Below, piece by piece: positions 54,640 to 63,520 of a stretch of DNA of 64,000 nt; position 1 is the first letter of the stretch; the number at the start of each line of letters is the position of its first letter. Both the position numbers and the translations under genes were made by a program. The notes below the pieces were generated by a model, which did not search any database, was not told the origin of the DNA, and saw only the letters and a list, made by a program, of their open reading frames with translations. The stretch lies in assembly GCA_002840835.1 (NCBI GenBank), contig PHCQ01000009.1, positions 1 to 64,000 on the forward strand, written 5' to 3'. The DNA comes from Betaproteobacteria bacterium HGW-Betaproteobacteria-16 (lineage in GTDB: Bacteria; Pseudomonadota; Gammaproteobacteria; Burkholderiales; Burkholderiaceae_C).

Positions 54640-55629
54640 ATGCCGGACACACCCCCTGCCGACCCGTTGAACGAACTGCTGCGCGCCATGCGCCTGACAG
54701 GTGGCGTGTTTCTGGAGGCCGCTTTTTCTTCCCCCTGGTGTGTGCTCTCGCAGGTTGAGCCCGGTGACTGTGTGGGCTACCAGCCCGTGCCGCGGCATTT
54801 CATTGCGTACCACTTCGTGTGTGAGGGCGAGCTGGTGTTGAAGGTCGAAGGCGAAGCGCCCTTGTCCGCCCGAGCCGGCGACCTGCTGATCCTGCCGCGC
54901 AACGACGGGCATCGCATCGGCAGCGATCTGCACACCGCACCCATCAATGCTGCGGAACTGATGCAGCCGGGTGACGGACACCGGCTTGCCCGCCTGGTGC
55001 ATGGCGAAGGCAACAGAGACACCCGTTTTTTCTGCGGGTTTCTTGGCCACAACCAGCCTGACGACCCACTTCTCCACGCACTGCCCCGGGTGATGCGCCT
55101 GTCTGTGGCCGACGCGGCCGCCAGCCAGTGGATTGAGAGTTCGCTGCGCTTTGCCTCACGCGGTCTCACGCCCGACTGCGAGGGCATGTCGCCCGGCATG
55201 CTGGGCAAGATGGCCGAACTGCTCTTTGTGGAAGCGGTGCGCCAGTACCTGCAAGACCCACAAGCCCCTGCCACCGGCTGGATCGCCGGGCTGCGCGATC
55301 CGATGGTGAGCCGCGCATTGGCGCTGATGCACGGTCAATGCGCCCGAGCCTGGACCACCGAAGCGCTGGCGCGCGAGGTGGGCCTGTCGCGTTCGGCCTT
55401 TGCCGATCGATTTTCCCACCTGCTGGGGGACCCGCCCATGCGCTACCTGGCCCGGTGGCGCATGCAACACGCCGCGCGCCGCCTGCTGGAGTCCTCCGAC
55501 CCGATCGCGCGCATTGCCGGTGAAGCGGGCTACGAGTCAGAGCCCGCGTTCCATCGCGCCTTCAAGCGCGAACACCAGATGACGCCGGCCAGTTGGCGCA
55601 AGGCGCACGCGACCCAGCGCCAAATGTGA
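54640..55629 (+). CDS. AraC-family regulator with N-terminal cupin
   Basis: Start at MPDTPPADPLNE; a longer frame begins 81 bp earlier. The 329-residue protein has a cupin ligand domain (RHFIAYHFVCEGELVLKVEG, GDLLILPRNDGHRIG). Two helix-turn-helix motifs follow at the end (AREVGLSRSAFADRFSHLLG and IAGEAGYESEPAFHRAFKRE). It is divergent from the TPR gene. Confidence 0.95.
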   Translation: MPDTPPADPLNELLRAMRLTGGVFLEAAFSSPWCVLSQVEPGDCVGYQPVPRHFIAYHFVCEGELVLKVEGEAPLSARAGDLLILPRNDGHRIGSDLHTAPINAAELMQPGDGHRLARLVHGEGNRDTRFFCGFLGHNQPDDPLLHALPRVMRLSVADAAASQWIESSLRFASRGLTPDCEGMSPGMLGKMAELLFVEAVRQYLQDPQAPATGWIAGLRDPMVSRALALMHGQCARAWTTEALAREVGLSRSAFADRFSHLLGDPPMRYLARWRMQHAARRLLESSDPIARIAGEAGYESEPAFHRAFKREHQMTPASWRKAHATQRQM

Positions 55630-55631
55630 AC

Positions 55632-56972
55632 TCAGCGCGGAACCGTTTCTGCTGCGTCCAAGGCACCGAGCGCCTCGGCCACCACCTCCATGGTAGGTCG
55701 GGCGACCAGATCGAGATTCAGACAGGCAGCAGCCAGCTTGGCCATGGCGGTTTCATCAGGTTCGCTGGTCACAGGGGCAGGCCTTGCGTGCGTCACGAGT
55801 TCCTCCAGCAAGCACCCGAAGGCCCGCACATCCAGGGCAAGCAACGCGCGACGCAACACGGGTTGATCGTCGGGCAGCAGAGTGGCACCACCGAAGTCGC
55901 TGAGCACAGCGTCGCCGTTGGCGGGATTCCACAGGATGTTGTGCGCATAGAAGTCGCCGTGCATCACACCCCGCCGGTGCAGGTGCGCCAGCGCGTTCGC
56001 CATCTGGCTGGCCACGCGCAGCGCGGCACTGGCGCCCAGCGCAAAGCCCTCGGCATACACGTCGCGCGTGCAGCTCTGGAAGCTGGGCGGGCCGGCCAGG
56101 TTCTGCAGCGCGGGCGGCATGATCGGCATCAACAACCCGGGCGTGCCGTCGGGGTGTTCCGTGAGCTCGGCCACCGGCGTGCACAGGGCCGGGTGGTGAC
56201 CGGCGGCGGTGCAGGCGGCAATTTCGTGTTCCGGCAGACCGTCGCTGGTGACCGATCCTTTGAACAATTTGAGCGCCAGCATCTGTGGCGCTCCGCCTTC
56301 AGTTTCAAGGCACACGCGGTGGATGTGTCCCGACGCGCCCTCGCCCAGTTGCCCCGCCAGGCGCAACCCGCGCCAGGCCACGCGTGGCAGGCGGTGATCG
56401 TGAGCGTGTGACCAACCCAGCGGATTGCCCGCCACCGCCAGCCAGGCCAGGCGCGGCAAACGCGTGAGCCAGGGCGGTAATGCGGCAAACCGGTTGGCGG
56501 ACAAGCGAAGCAGTTCCAGCGCATGCGCATCGGCCAGACCGGCGGGCAATTCGCTGAGCCGGTTGCCCGCGAGCATCAGTTTCTGCAGGGCCGGGCGATG
56601 ACCCAGTTCGGTGGGCAGTTGCTCAATGGCGTTGTCTGTGAGGATGAGCCAGCGAAGCTTCGCCGGCAGCGACGCAGCGGGCACGTGTTCGATGCGGTTG
56701 GCCTTGAACCCCACCATCTCCAGCGCCGGGCAATCGCCCAGCACCTCGGGCAACTCGGTGAAGGCGTTGCTGGAGCAAAAAACGATCCTGAGCTTTCGCA
56801 GGCGCCCCAGCTCGGGTGGCAGGCTGCTCAAGTGGTTGCCGGTGAGGTTGAGCACCTCCAGCGTGTCGGCCAGGGCCAGCACCTCGGAGGGCAGTTCGGT
56901 CAGGCCGCAGCTCAGGTCGAGCCGGCGCGTGCCAGCGAGCGCGCCGCTGCGCAGTTGGTCAAGGGTGTGCAT
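55632..56972 (-). CDS. Leucine-rich-repeat/protein kinase fusion
   Basis: A 446-residue protein. Residues 15-185 hold about seven leucine-rich repeats of 23 (LEVLNLTGNHLSSLPPELGR, LRWLILTDNAIEQLPTELGH). The kinase (about 205-440) has AGQLGEGASGHIHRVCLE, Lys in LALKLFKG, then HGDFYAHNILW for the catalytic loop and LSDFGGATLL. HGD replaces HRD, as in some atypical and APH-like kinases. The LRRs probably recognise a protein that triggers phosphorylation. No signal peptide. Confidence 0.9.
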   Translation of the reverse strand: MHTLDQLRSGALAGTRRLDLSCGLTELPSEVLALADTLEVLNLTGNHLSSLPPELGRLRKLRIVFCSSNAFTELPEVLGDCPALEMVGFKANRIEHVPAASLPAKLRWLILTDNAIEQLPTELGHRPALQKLMLAGNRLSELPAGLADAHALELLRLSANRFAALPPWLTRLPRLAWLAVAGNPLGWSHAHDHRLPRVAWRGLRLAGQLGEGASGHIHRVCLETEGGAPQMLALKLFKGSVTSDGLPEHEIAACTAAGHHPALCTPVAELTEHPDGTPGLLMPIMPPALQNLAGPPSFQSCTRDVYAEGFALGASAALRVASQMANALAHLHRRGVMHGDFYAHNILWNPANGDAVLSDFGGATLLPDDQPVLRRALLALDVRAFGCLLEELVTHARPAPVTSEPDETAMAKLAAACLNLDLVARPTMEVVAEALGALDAAETVPR

Positions 56973-57016
56973 GCAGTGGTGGGTCCAGAGGTCCGATGAT
57001 CGAAGCCAGTGAATTC

Positions 57017-57235
57017 TCAGGGCGAATCATCATCGGGCTCGTAGACCAGCAACTCACCGGGCTGGCACTGCAGGTACTCGCAGATCTTCTCGAGTGTCTC
57101 GAAGCGCACACCCTTGACCTTTCCTTGTTTGAGCAGAGACATGTTGGCTTCGGTGATGCCGACGAATTCGGCCAGGTCCTTGGACTTGACCTTGCGCCGA
57201 GCGAGCATGAGGTCGAGTTGAACAACGATGGGCAT
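57017..57235 (-). CDS. Small XRE-family (YozG-like) regulator
   Basis: A 72-residue protein that is almost only a helix-turn-helix: LDLMLARRKVKSKDLAEFVG, ITEANMSLLKQGKVKGVRFE. Its ATG overlaps the stop of the DUF2975 gene, so the two are coupled. YozG-like regulators regularly follow DUF2975 proteins. Confidence 0.93.
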   Translation of the reverse strand: MPIVVQLDLMLARRKVKSKDLAEFVGITEANMSLLKQGKVKGVRFETLEKICEYLQCQPGELLVYEPDDDSP

Positions 57236-57810
57236 CAGACAAAACGCTCGTTTTCTTCGGCCAGTGCCTGGCCCTGCCCGATGACCGCTGCCATCAACCA
57301 CACCACCCCGGCAAAGAAGAAGGTGAACAGGTGGTTGGAGCCGATGCCCAGCGCCAGGTGGCGCATGCCCGGCGGATTGTGCAGCGTGAGCAGCACCGAG
57401 GTGGCGGCGGACGCCACGATGGCGGCCAGCGCGGCTGCGGCCACCCAGCCAGCAAAGCGGCGCAGCAGATCGGTGGCCTGCCGGGTGAACACACGACCCT
57501 CTGCGAACTGCTCGAAGCAGCGCTTGGCCTGCCACAGGCCTGTGAGCAAAAAGGCCAGCGGCAGCCCCATGACCACCGCGCCCGCCAGCCGCTGCCAGGG
57601 CTGCAGGAGTGCACCGATGGCAGAAGCCGGCAGGTTGGCGTGGCCAGCCAGCACCCCATCGCCGGCCACGGCCCAGTACACCGCCAGCGTCACCGGCAGC
57701 AACAGGATGAACGCCCAGCACGCCCAGACCATGAGGCGGCTGGTGCGGCGGATATGGTGCAGCGGATCGGATGGGCGGCCGGTGCTGGGGGTGTCGGTGG
57801 TGAGGTGCAT
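57235..57810 (-). CDS. DUF2975 membrane protein
   Basis: A 191-residue protein with four membrane helices (LMVWACWAFILLLPVTLAVY, AGAVVMGLPLAFLLTGLWQA and two more) and the connector EGRVFTRQATDLLRRFAGW typical of DUF2975. It forms a two-gene operon with the small HTH protein. It is likely a sensory or membrane partner of that regulator. Confidence 0.9.
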   Translation of the reverse strand: MHLTTDTPSTGRPSDPLHHIRRTSRLMVWACWAFILLLPVTLAVYWAVAGDGVLAGHANLPASAIGALLQPWQRLAGAVVMGLPLAFLLTGLWQAKRCFEQFAEGRVFTRQATDLLRRFAGWVAAAALAAIVASAATSVLLTLHNPPGMRHLALGIGSNHLFTFFFAGVVWLMAAVIGQGQALAEENERFV

Positions 57811-57855
57811 GGTGGACCTTCCTGGCGTGAGCAGAGGGAGCGATGAATGGAGTGA

Positions 57856-57881
57856 TTGTCGATTGACAACAAATTATTGTT
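57856..57881 (-). promoter_or_regulatory. Overlapping inverted repeats upstream of the DUF2975/HTH operon
   Basis: TTGTC-GATT-GACAA (57856-57869) and AACAA-ATTA-TTGTT (57868-57881) overlap by two bases in an AT-rich island between divergent genes. They are plausible operators for the HTH protein. Confidence 0.5.
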
Positions 57882-57923
57882 TTAAGATAATTTATTCCTG
57901 TTTAACAGTCTCTGTCAAGCCTC

Positions 57924-58499
57924 ATGAAGCGTTTTTTCATCTACCTGATCCTGGTTGTGGCGCTGGCCGGCTGCAGTGGCATTCCCCTGAGTTCGCTGCC
58001 CCGTCTGGCGCAATTGTCCGAGTCGCTGCTGGAAGCCAACCCGGCCGACTTCATGGTGGCGCTGCAGGTGGATGCGCGGCTGGTGCCGCCACCGGGCGCG
58101 GTGCCCCGGCTGATTGTGAAGCTCACGCCGCGCGACCCCACCGCTTTCGACCCCATCGACAAAAAACTCCCGCTGCAACTGGCCGTGGTGTCGAGTGCCA
58201 CGCTGGGCCTGAAAGCGCCACCAGCGGGGCGACGCTGGCTGCTCTACAGCATGCCCCCGACCACCCAGGCCGAATTGCGGCGGGTGCAGGCCCTCGTGCG
58301 CCAGGCCCAGGCCGCACCTGAGAAAAAACGTGGCGGCAGCCTGAGCGTAGGGGTGGAACAGGCCTCGCTGGCGGTCTCAGACCCAGCCTTGTCGCGCACG
58401 CGCTGGGACACCTGGCTGCAGGTGCGTCAAAGCGAAGGGTTCTTCGAGGTGTGGTCCGGTACGCCGGAGCAACTGCGCAGGGCAGCACCCCAGCACTGA
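57924..58499 (+). CDS. Hypothetical lipoprotein
   Basis: A 191-residue protein with signal peptide and lipobox ALAGC (Cys17). The mature chain has no cysteine or recognised domain; it includes DFMVALQVDARLVPPPGAVP and a basic PEKKRGG turn. It is divergent from the DUF2975 operon. Confidence 0.75.
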   Translation: MKRFFIYLILVVALAGCSGIPLSSLPRLAQLSESLLEANPADFMVALQVDARLVPPPGAVPRLIVKLTPRDPTAFDPIDKKLPLQLAVVSSATLGLKAPPAGRRWLLYSMPPTTQAELRRVQALVRQAQAAPEKKRGGSLSVGVEQASLAVSDPALSRTRWDTWLQVRQSEGFFEVWSGTPEQLRRAAPQH

Positions 58500-58610
58500 G
58501 GTGCCCAGACCGCCAGGTTTGATGCAGGCCTTCGGGTGTGGCGGGCCATACCGGACCGCGAGCAGGGGCACCGCCCAAGGGTCGCACGGGTGCTCCGCAT
58601 AATGCTTCCC

Positions 58611-59084
58611 ATGGACCTCACACAAACCCTTTTTCCACTGGGCTGGCAGCACTACCTGCTGGGCGGCCTCTTCATTGGCACCGGCGTGGCGCTGCTGTAC
58701 CTGCTCACAGGTCTGGTGGGCGGCATGAGCACGGTGTTCTCCAGCACCTGGTCGTTCGTATCGAAACGGCCGTTTTTCCAGCAAGCCCGCTTCACCGGTT
58801 CTCGCGCTTGGCGGCTGGTGTACGCGGCGGGGCTCATCCTGGGCGCGCTGACCTGGTGGTGGATCTTTTCCGATGGCAACCCCCAGTCCACTGAGGTGCC
58901 CGCGTGGATGCTGCTGGTGGGTGGCCTGTTCGTGGGCTATGGCGCGCGACTGGGCAATGGCTGCACCTCGGGTCACGGCATCTGTGGTCTGGGTTCGTTG
59001 CAATGGCCTTCGTTGCTGGCGGTGCTGACCTTCATGGCCACCGCCTTCATCACAGCCAATCTGGTCGCTTGGGGGTTAGGATGA
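58611..59084 (+). CDS. YeeE/YedE-family (DUF395) membrane protein, first of pair
   Basis: A 157-residue protein (start 58602 is also possible). It has about four helices and the family signature GYGARLGNGCTSGHGICGLG, whose cysteine is thought to carry sulfur. YeeE/TsuA relatives import thiosulfate or sulfite. A second half-length partner follows after a 135 bp spacer. Confidence 0.9.
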   Translation: MDLTQTLFPLGWQHYLLGGLFIGTGVALLYLLTGLVGGMSTVFSSTWSFVSKRPFFQQARFTGSRAWRLVYAAGLILGALTWWWIFSDGNPQSTEVPAWMLLVGGLFVGYGARLGNGCTSGHGICGLGSLQWPSLLAVLTFMATAFITANLVAWGLG

Positions 59085-59109
59085 AACACCCCCGCGCCGC
59101 TTCGCGTCA

Positions 59110-59149
59110 CCCCCTCAAGGGGGCGGCACTGGCCGTCCGGCAAAGCCGG
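59110..59149. repeat. Palindromic intergenic repeat
   Basis: CCCCC-TCAA-GGGGG (59110-59123) and CCGGC-AAA-GCCGG (59137-59149) lie in a GC-rich spacer between the two YeeE/YedE genes. The sequence resembles an intergenic element familiar from comamonad genomes, though copy number cannot be judged from one window. Confidence 0.6.
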
Positions 59150-59219
59150 CCCGGCGGTGCCCCTGGGTTGAACCGCTTCATGCATCGTGGGTCGCGCACT
59201 GCGCGGTGGAGCAACTGAC

Positions 59220-59636
59220 ATGAGTCTTGGAAAATTCCTTGCTGTGCTGGCCGGTGGCGCCCTCTTCGGCTTCGGGCTGGCACTGTCGACCATGGTCCGG
59301 CCCGAGGTGGTGCTGAGCTTTCTGCGCTTTGAGGACTTCGGCTTGGTGCTGGTCATGGGCGGTGCCGTGATGGTGACCGTTCTGGCCTACCAGCTGCTGC
59401 CGCGCCTGCTCGCCCGCCCCTTACTCGGCGGTCACTTTCACCACCACGTCAGCCGCTGGAACCGCGACACCCTGCAGGGCTCGGCCCTGTTCGGTGTGGG
59501 CTGGGGCCTGTGTGGCGTGTGCCCGGGGCCGGCCATCGCCGGCCTGGGTACGGGCAACTGGAGCCTGCTCTGGGCGCTGTGCGGCATTGCCCTGGGTGCA
59601 TGGCTGCAAGGCGTGCGTGCGAAGGCCGAGGCATGA
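59220..59636 (+). CDS. YeeE/YedE-family membrane protein, second of pair
   Basis: The 138-residue protein has four helices and the family's second signature FGVGWGLCGVCPGPAIAGLG with its cysteine pair. A hydrophilic His-rich loop (LGGHFHHHVSRW) lies in the middle. It probably assembles with the first protein into one transporter. Its stop overlaps the next start (ATGA). Confidence 0.9.
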   Translation: MSLGKFLAVLAGGALFGFGLALSTMVRPEVVLSFLRFEDFGLVLVMGGAVMVTVLAYQLLPRLLARPLLGGHFHHHVSRWNRDTLQGSALFGVGWGLCGVCPGPAIAGLGTGNWSLLWALCGIALGAWLQGVRAKAEA

Positions 59637-60334
59637 GCGACCGTTCCCAAGAAAGCGCTTTCCGCAGCCCGCAAGGCGAAGGTGCGCGGAACAACGACCT
59701 CCCCTTCAGCCCAGCCGCCGAACGCAACCAGCAACCGATTCTGGAGGTCTTGCGCGTCGTGCTGCCGTCACAAGGCACGGCGCTGGAAATCGCGGCAGGC
59801 ACCGGTCAGCACGCCGTGCATTTCGCAGCGGGCCTCCCCGCATGGAGCTGGCAGCCCACCGACCAGGAACCCGCGATGCTGCCCGTGATCGATGCCCGCG
59901 TCAGGGAAGCGGGCCTGGGCAACGTGCGAGCTGCCCAGCGGCTGGATGTGCTCTCGCCCACCTGGCCCAGCGAGGGTCCAGGATTCGATGCACCATTCGA
60001 TGCCATCTTTTGCGCCAACATGCTGCACATTTCGCCTTGGGCCACCTGCGCCGCGCTGATGCAAGGGGCATCGCGGCACCTCGGGTCGGAGGGCGTGATG
60101 ATCACATACGGTCCGTATCTGGAAGACCATGTACCCACCTCGGAGGGCAACCTGCGGTTCAACGACAGCCTGCGCGCCACCCACCCGGAATGGGGCATTC
60201 GCCGCCTGGAAGCCGTCGCCGAGCAGGCCGCAGTGGTGGGGCTTCAATTGAAAGCGCGTCATGCGATGCCCGCCAACAACCTGCTGCTGGTCTGGTCTCG
60301 CGCGGGCCAGGCTGCGCGCGAGGGAACCTACTAA
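59633..60334 (+). CDS. DUF938 SAM-dependent methyltransferase-like protein
   Basis: Start overlaps the upstream stop. The 233-residue protein has the DUF938 pattern: PFSPAAERNQQPILEVL, motif I LEIAAGTGQHAVHFA, and FDAIFCANMLHISPW. It is a class I methyltransferase fold of unknown substrate. Confidence 0.9.
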   Translation: MSDRSQESAFRSPQGEGARNNDLPFSPAAERNQQPILEVLRVVLPSQGTALEIAAGTGQHAVHFAAGLPAWSWQPTDQEPAMLPVIDARVREAGLGNVRAAQRLDVLSPTWPSEGPGFDAPFDAIFCANMLHISPWATCAALMQGASRHLGSEGVMITYGPYLEDHVPTSEGNLRFNDSLRATHPEWGIRRLEAVAEQAAVVGLQLKARHAMPANNLLLVWSRAGQAAREGTY

Positions 60335-60403
60335 CGCGAAAAGGCCTCCATCGGCACCGTGCGACGCGCATCAACAACGAAATCGCCTGATCGGACACCT
60401 TGC

Positions 60404-60901
60404 ATGCTCAAGACCCTGAAAGATCTCTTTGACAACCTGAACACCTCGCTCAGCGGCTCCGCAGCCTTGTCGCCCGCCGAAGAGGCGCACACGCTGCAGC
60501 TCGCCACCGCGGTGCTGCTGGTGGAGGTGATGCGGGCCGAGCCCGCCATGAAAGATGCCGAACGCGACGTCATCATCCAGGCATTGCGACGCAAATTCAC
60601 GCTCGAGGACGATGAGATCGAGCGTCTTTTTGAGCTCGCGCACGACACGGCACGCACCGCCTACGACTACCAGCGGTTCACACGCAGCCTGAATGACAGG
60701 TTCACGCAAGAGCAGAAGATCAACGTGATCGAGGCCATGTGGGAAGTGGCGTACGCTGACCACCATCTGGATGCCCACGAGCAACATGTGATCAGCAAGG
60801 TGGCGGGTTTGCTGCACGTCACCCATGGCGAGTACATCGCTGCCAAATTGCACGCACAGGAATCCATGCGACACAAGGGCATGACGGACGCAAAGGGTTG
60901 A
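60404..60901 (+). CDS. TerB-family protein
   Basis: A 165-residue helical protein of TerB type: HTLQLATAVLLVEVMRAEPA, AERDVIIQALRRKF, then YADHHLDAHEQHVISKVAGL, where the Asp and Glu residues bind metal in TerB. Roles in tellurite or membrane-linked stress are known for relatives. Confidence 0.9.
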   Translation: MLKTLKDLFDNLNTSLSGSAALSPAEEAHTLQLATAVLLVEVMRAEPAMKDAERDVIIQALRRKFTLEDDEIERLFELAHDTARTAYDYQRFTRSLNDRFTQEQKINVIEAMWEVAYADHHLDAHEQHVISKVAGLLHVTHGEYIAAKLHAQESMRHKGMTDAKG

Positions 60902-61021
60902 AACCTCTCCCGTTCACCCCAACATCTCGCTACATATCTTTTCGCTTGCGGGTGGCTCGGTTTACGTTCGCGAAACATGAGGGGCGCAAGATGAAGGCTC
61001 ACCAACCCAAGGAGTGACCTC

Positions 61022-61579
61022 ATGAAATCCCGAAACTTTGTTGCCGTTGCTGTCGCAGTCCTCACGCTCGGCATCAGCAGCGCAGCCTTCGCGCAAGGCC
61101 CGATGCAGCGCGTGATTCGCGCAGAAGCTGCCGCCATTCAGCATGTCGATGACCGCAGGGGAGACCGGGACGACTTCCGCAAGGACCGTCGGGATGATCG
61201 CCGTGACCACCGTGCAGACCGTCGCAACGATCGCAAGGATCACCGCAAGGACCATCGCGCTGACCGCAGGGAAGATCGACGCGATCACCGCGCCGATCGC
61301 CGTGATGACCGCCGGGATGACCGCCGCGATTTCCGCCATGGCTACTACCAGCCAGCCCCCGTCGTCCAGCACTATTACTACCACGCGCGCGGCCCCGAGT
61401 TCCGACGCGGCCACTACATTCCGCGTGAATACCGCAACCGCCAGTATGTGGTGGTGAACCACCACCAGCACCGCCTCACCGCACCGCCCCGTGGTCACCA
61501 CTGGGTGCAGGTGGGCGGTGACTACGTGCTGATCGCTGTGGCCACCGGCCTGATCGCCCACATCATCCTCAACAACTGA
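61022..61579 (+). CDS. RcnB-family secreted protein with Asp/Arg repeats
   Basis: A 185-residue protein with signal peptide (AVAVLTLGISSAAFAQ). The middle (about 43-105) is a charged repeat of DRRDHRADRR-type units. The C-terminus GHHWVQVGGDYVLIAVATGL is the RcnB domain signature; E. coli RcnB is a periplasmic protein needed for nickel and cobalt homeostasis. Whether this one binds metal is unknown. Confidence 0.88.
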   Translation: MKSRNFVAVAVAVLTLGISSAAFAQGPMQRVIRAEAAAIQHVDDRRGDRDDFRKDRRDDRRDHRADRRNDRKDHRKDHRADRREDRRDHRADRRDDRRDDRRDFRHGYYQPAPVVQHYYYHARGPEFRRGHYIPREYRNRQYVVVNHHQHRLTAPPRGHHWVQVGGDYVLIAVATGLIAHIILNN

Positions 61580-61725
61580 CCCTCCCGATCCGGGACACCA
61601 GAGGGCACGGCATGCCGATGAACGGACATGCCGTGCCCTTCTTGTTTTTTTGCGCTGCGGCCACGCTCACCATCTGCGATGATTTCGGCCCACCGGTCCC
61701 ACTGCCCCGTTGGGCAACCATCCAC

Positions 61726-62322
61726 ATGAAGTTCCGATCTTTGCTCCTGCCCCTCGTCACGTCGATTGCGCTCACACTGGCCGCCTGCTCCCAGGAGGCG
61801 GCTGTCGATGCTTCGACAGCCTCAGGCGACAACGCCCCCATCGCGCTCGAGCAGGCACACGATGCGCTCGCCGCCGAAGGCAAAGGCTTCACCGTGGGCG
61901 CCCTCATGAGCGCAAACCCGGTCTATGTGCTGTTCGATCCCCAGTGCCCTCACTGCGCCCGCTTGTGGGAAGCGTCCAAGCCACTGCTGGGCAAGGCGAA
62001 GTTCATCTGGGTGCCGGTGTCCATCCTCAACGCCAGCAGTGCCCCCCAGGGTGCTGCACTGCTGGGCGCCCCGAACCCGGCCGACGCGATGGCCGAACAC
62101 GAAAAGCGGCTGCTGTCCAACCAGGGCGGCATTGCGGCTTCTGCGCAAGTGCCCGACGAGGTGATGAACGACATCAAGCGCAACACCGTGCTGCTCAATC
62201 GACTGGGCGCCGAGTCGGTCCCCTTCATCGTGGCACGCAACCTTCGCACCGGGCAGGTGGTCACACATAGCGGCGCATTGCCAACAGAAGCACTGGCCGA
62301 GTTGATCGGACTGGGACAGTAA
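61726..62322 (+). CDS. DsbG-like thiol:disulfide isomerase lipoprotein
   Basis: Start taken at MKFRSLLLPL. The 198-residue protein has a lipobox LAAC (Cys21) and a DsbA/G thioredoxin domain with CPHC at 74-77 (LFDPQCPHCARLW) and the cis-proline loop ESVPFIVARN. No N-terminal dimerisation domain is present, so it is shorter than E. coli DsbG. It should work on periplasmic disulfides. Confidence 0.88.
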   Translation: MKFRSLLLPLVTSIALTLAACSQEAAVDASTASGDNAPIALEQAHDALAAEGKGFTVGALMSANPVYVLFDPQCPHCARLWEASKPLLGKAKFIWVPVSILNASSAPQGAALLGAPNPADAMAEHEKRLLSNQGGIAASAQVPDEVMNDIKRNTVLLNRLGAESVPFIVARNLRTGQVVTHSGALPTEALAELIGLGQ

Positions 62323-62382
62323 GGCTGGCCTGCCTTATCATCCGCCGATCCGCACACAACGTGTGCCCCTCCAGGAGGCCTT

Positions 62383-62523
62383 ATGGGCAAAGAGCAGCGC
62401 AACGAAAAGATGTCGAAGAAACCGAAAAAGGACACCTCGGCACCCAAGGGACCGGTCAGCTCCGACCGCCCGACCCCGCCCACAACGGCCGTGTTGCCGC
62501 GTGGCAAGGAAAAGAACAAGTGA
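62383..62523 (+). CDS. Very small basic protein, 46 residues
   Basis: A perfect AGGAGG lies five bases before the ATG. The peptide is rich in Lys and Pro (MGKEQRNEKMSKKPKK, then PTPPTTAVLPRGKEKNK). It is disordered by appearance. It sits ten bases before the DUF427 gene and is probably in one operon with it. Confidence 0.65.
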   Translation: MGKEQRNEKMSKKPKKDTSAPKGPVSSDRPTPPTTAVLPRGKEKNK

Positions 62524-62533
62524 GCCCCTTCGC

Positions 62534-62815
62534 ATGAAGGCCACCTGGAACGGCGCGGTGATCGCCGAAAGCGACGACACCGTGCTGGTGGAGGGCAATC
62601 ACTACTTTCCCGAGAGTGCGCTCAACCGCGATTACGTCACCTTCAGCAACCACCGCACCAGCTGCCCGTGGAAAGGACAGGCCAGCTACTACTCGTTGCT
62701 GGTCAACGGTGAGCTCAACACCGACGCTGCCTGGTACTACCCTGACCCCAAACCAGAAGCCGAGAGCATCCGTGGCCGGGTGGCTTTCTGGAAGGGCGTC
62801 AAGGTTCACGCCTGA
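62534..62815 (+). CDS. DUF427 protein
   Basis: A 93-residue protein with the DUF427 pattern: WNGAVIAESDDTVLVEGNHY, FPESALN, SCPWKGQASYYSL and RVAFWKGVKV. Function unknown; probably binds a small ligand at its conserved Cys-Pro-Trp-Lys. Confidence 0.93.
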   Translation: MKATWNGAVIAESDDTVLVEGNHYFPESALNRDYVTFSNHRTSCPWKGQASYYSLLVNGELNTDAAWYYPDPKPEAESIRGRVAFWKGVKVHA

Positions 62816-62921
62816 GGCCGGGGCTTGAATCTCAATGCCCCCTGGCAACGCCGGGGGACTGTGCGGGCACGAGGGCACCAAGGGTAAGCTGGCCGGCCTA
62901 ACCCAGATTCAGGAGACGCCC

Positions 62922-63470
62922 ATGCCCATGATCCACACAGCCACCCGCATCGCCGCTGGCACCTTGATCCTGCTGACCCTGGCCGCCTGTGGCCATCGCA
63001 GCGGCCATCATGCCGCCATGCACGCACGGCACCACGGTGCCATGGCGGCCAATGCCACACCGACCGCGCCGGTGACACTGTCAACCAGCACGCCCACCCT
63101 GTCTTCGGGCTACAAGAAGATCGCTTCACCCGCAGCGGCCAAGCTGTATTTCGTCAATCTGCGCAACGGCATGACCGTGACCAGCCCTGTGAAGGTCATC
63201 TTTGGTCTCAGTGGCATGGGTGTGGCCCCGGCCGGCATCGAAAAGGAAGGTACGGGGCACCACCATCTGCTGGTGAACGTGAACGAGGTCGACGCCAACG
63301 CCCCCCTGCCGGCCAATGACCAGTTCCGCCACTTCGGCGCAGGACAGACGGAAACCAGCGTGGAGCTGAAGCCGGGTCAGCACACTCTGCAACTGGTGCT
63401 GGGCGACCAGAACCACATCCCGCATCACCCGCCGGTGCTGAGCGAACGCATCACCATCACGGTGAAGTAG
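62922..63470 (+). CDS. DUF4399 lipoprotein
   Basis: AGGAG precedes the ATG. The 182-residue protein has a lipobox LAAC and a His-rich start (GHRSGHHAAMHARHHG) that may bind metal. The DUF4399 domain is clear: VTSPVKVIFGLSGMGVAPAG, GTGHHHLLVN and HTLQLVLGDQNHIPHHPP. Exported and uncharacterised. Confidence 0.94.
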   Translation: MPMIHTATRIAAGTLILLTLAACGHRSGHHAAMHARHHGAMAANATPTAPVTLSTSTPTLSSGYKKIASPAAAKLYFVNLRNGMTVTSPVKVIFGLSGMGVAPAGIEKEGTGHHHLLVNVNEVDANAPLPANDQFRHFGAGQTETSVELKPGQHTLQLVLGDQNHIPHHPPVLSERITITVK

Positions 63471-63520
63471 GCCCCGCCATGGCAGCGTCAACCCGCTGCC
63501 CCCGGGAGCCAGCGCCCGGA

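Noticed and set aside
58611..59636. One YeeE/YedE gene broken in two
   Set aside because: Each part has its own start, full helix set and signature; half-length neighbours are normal for this family.
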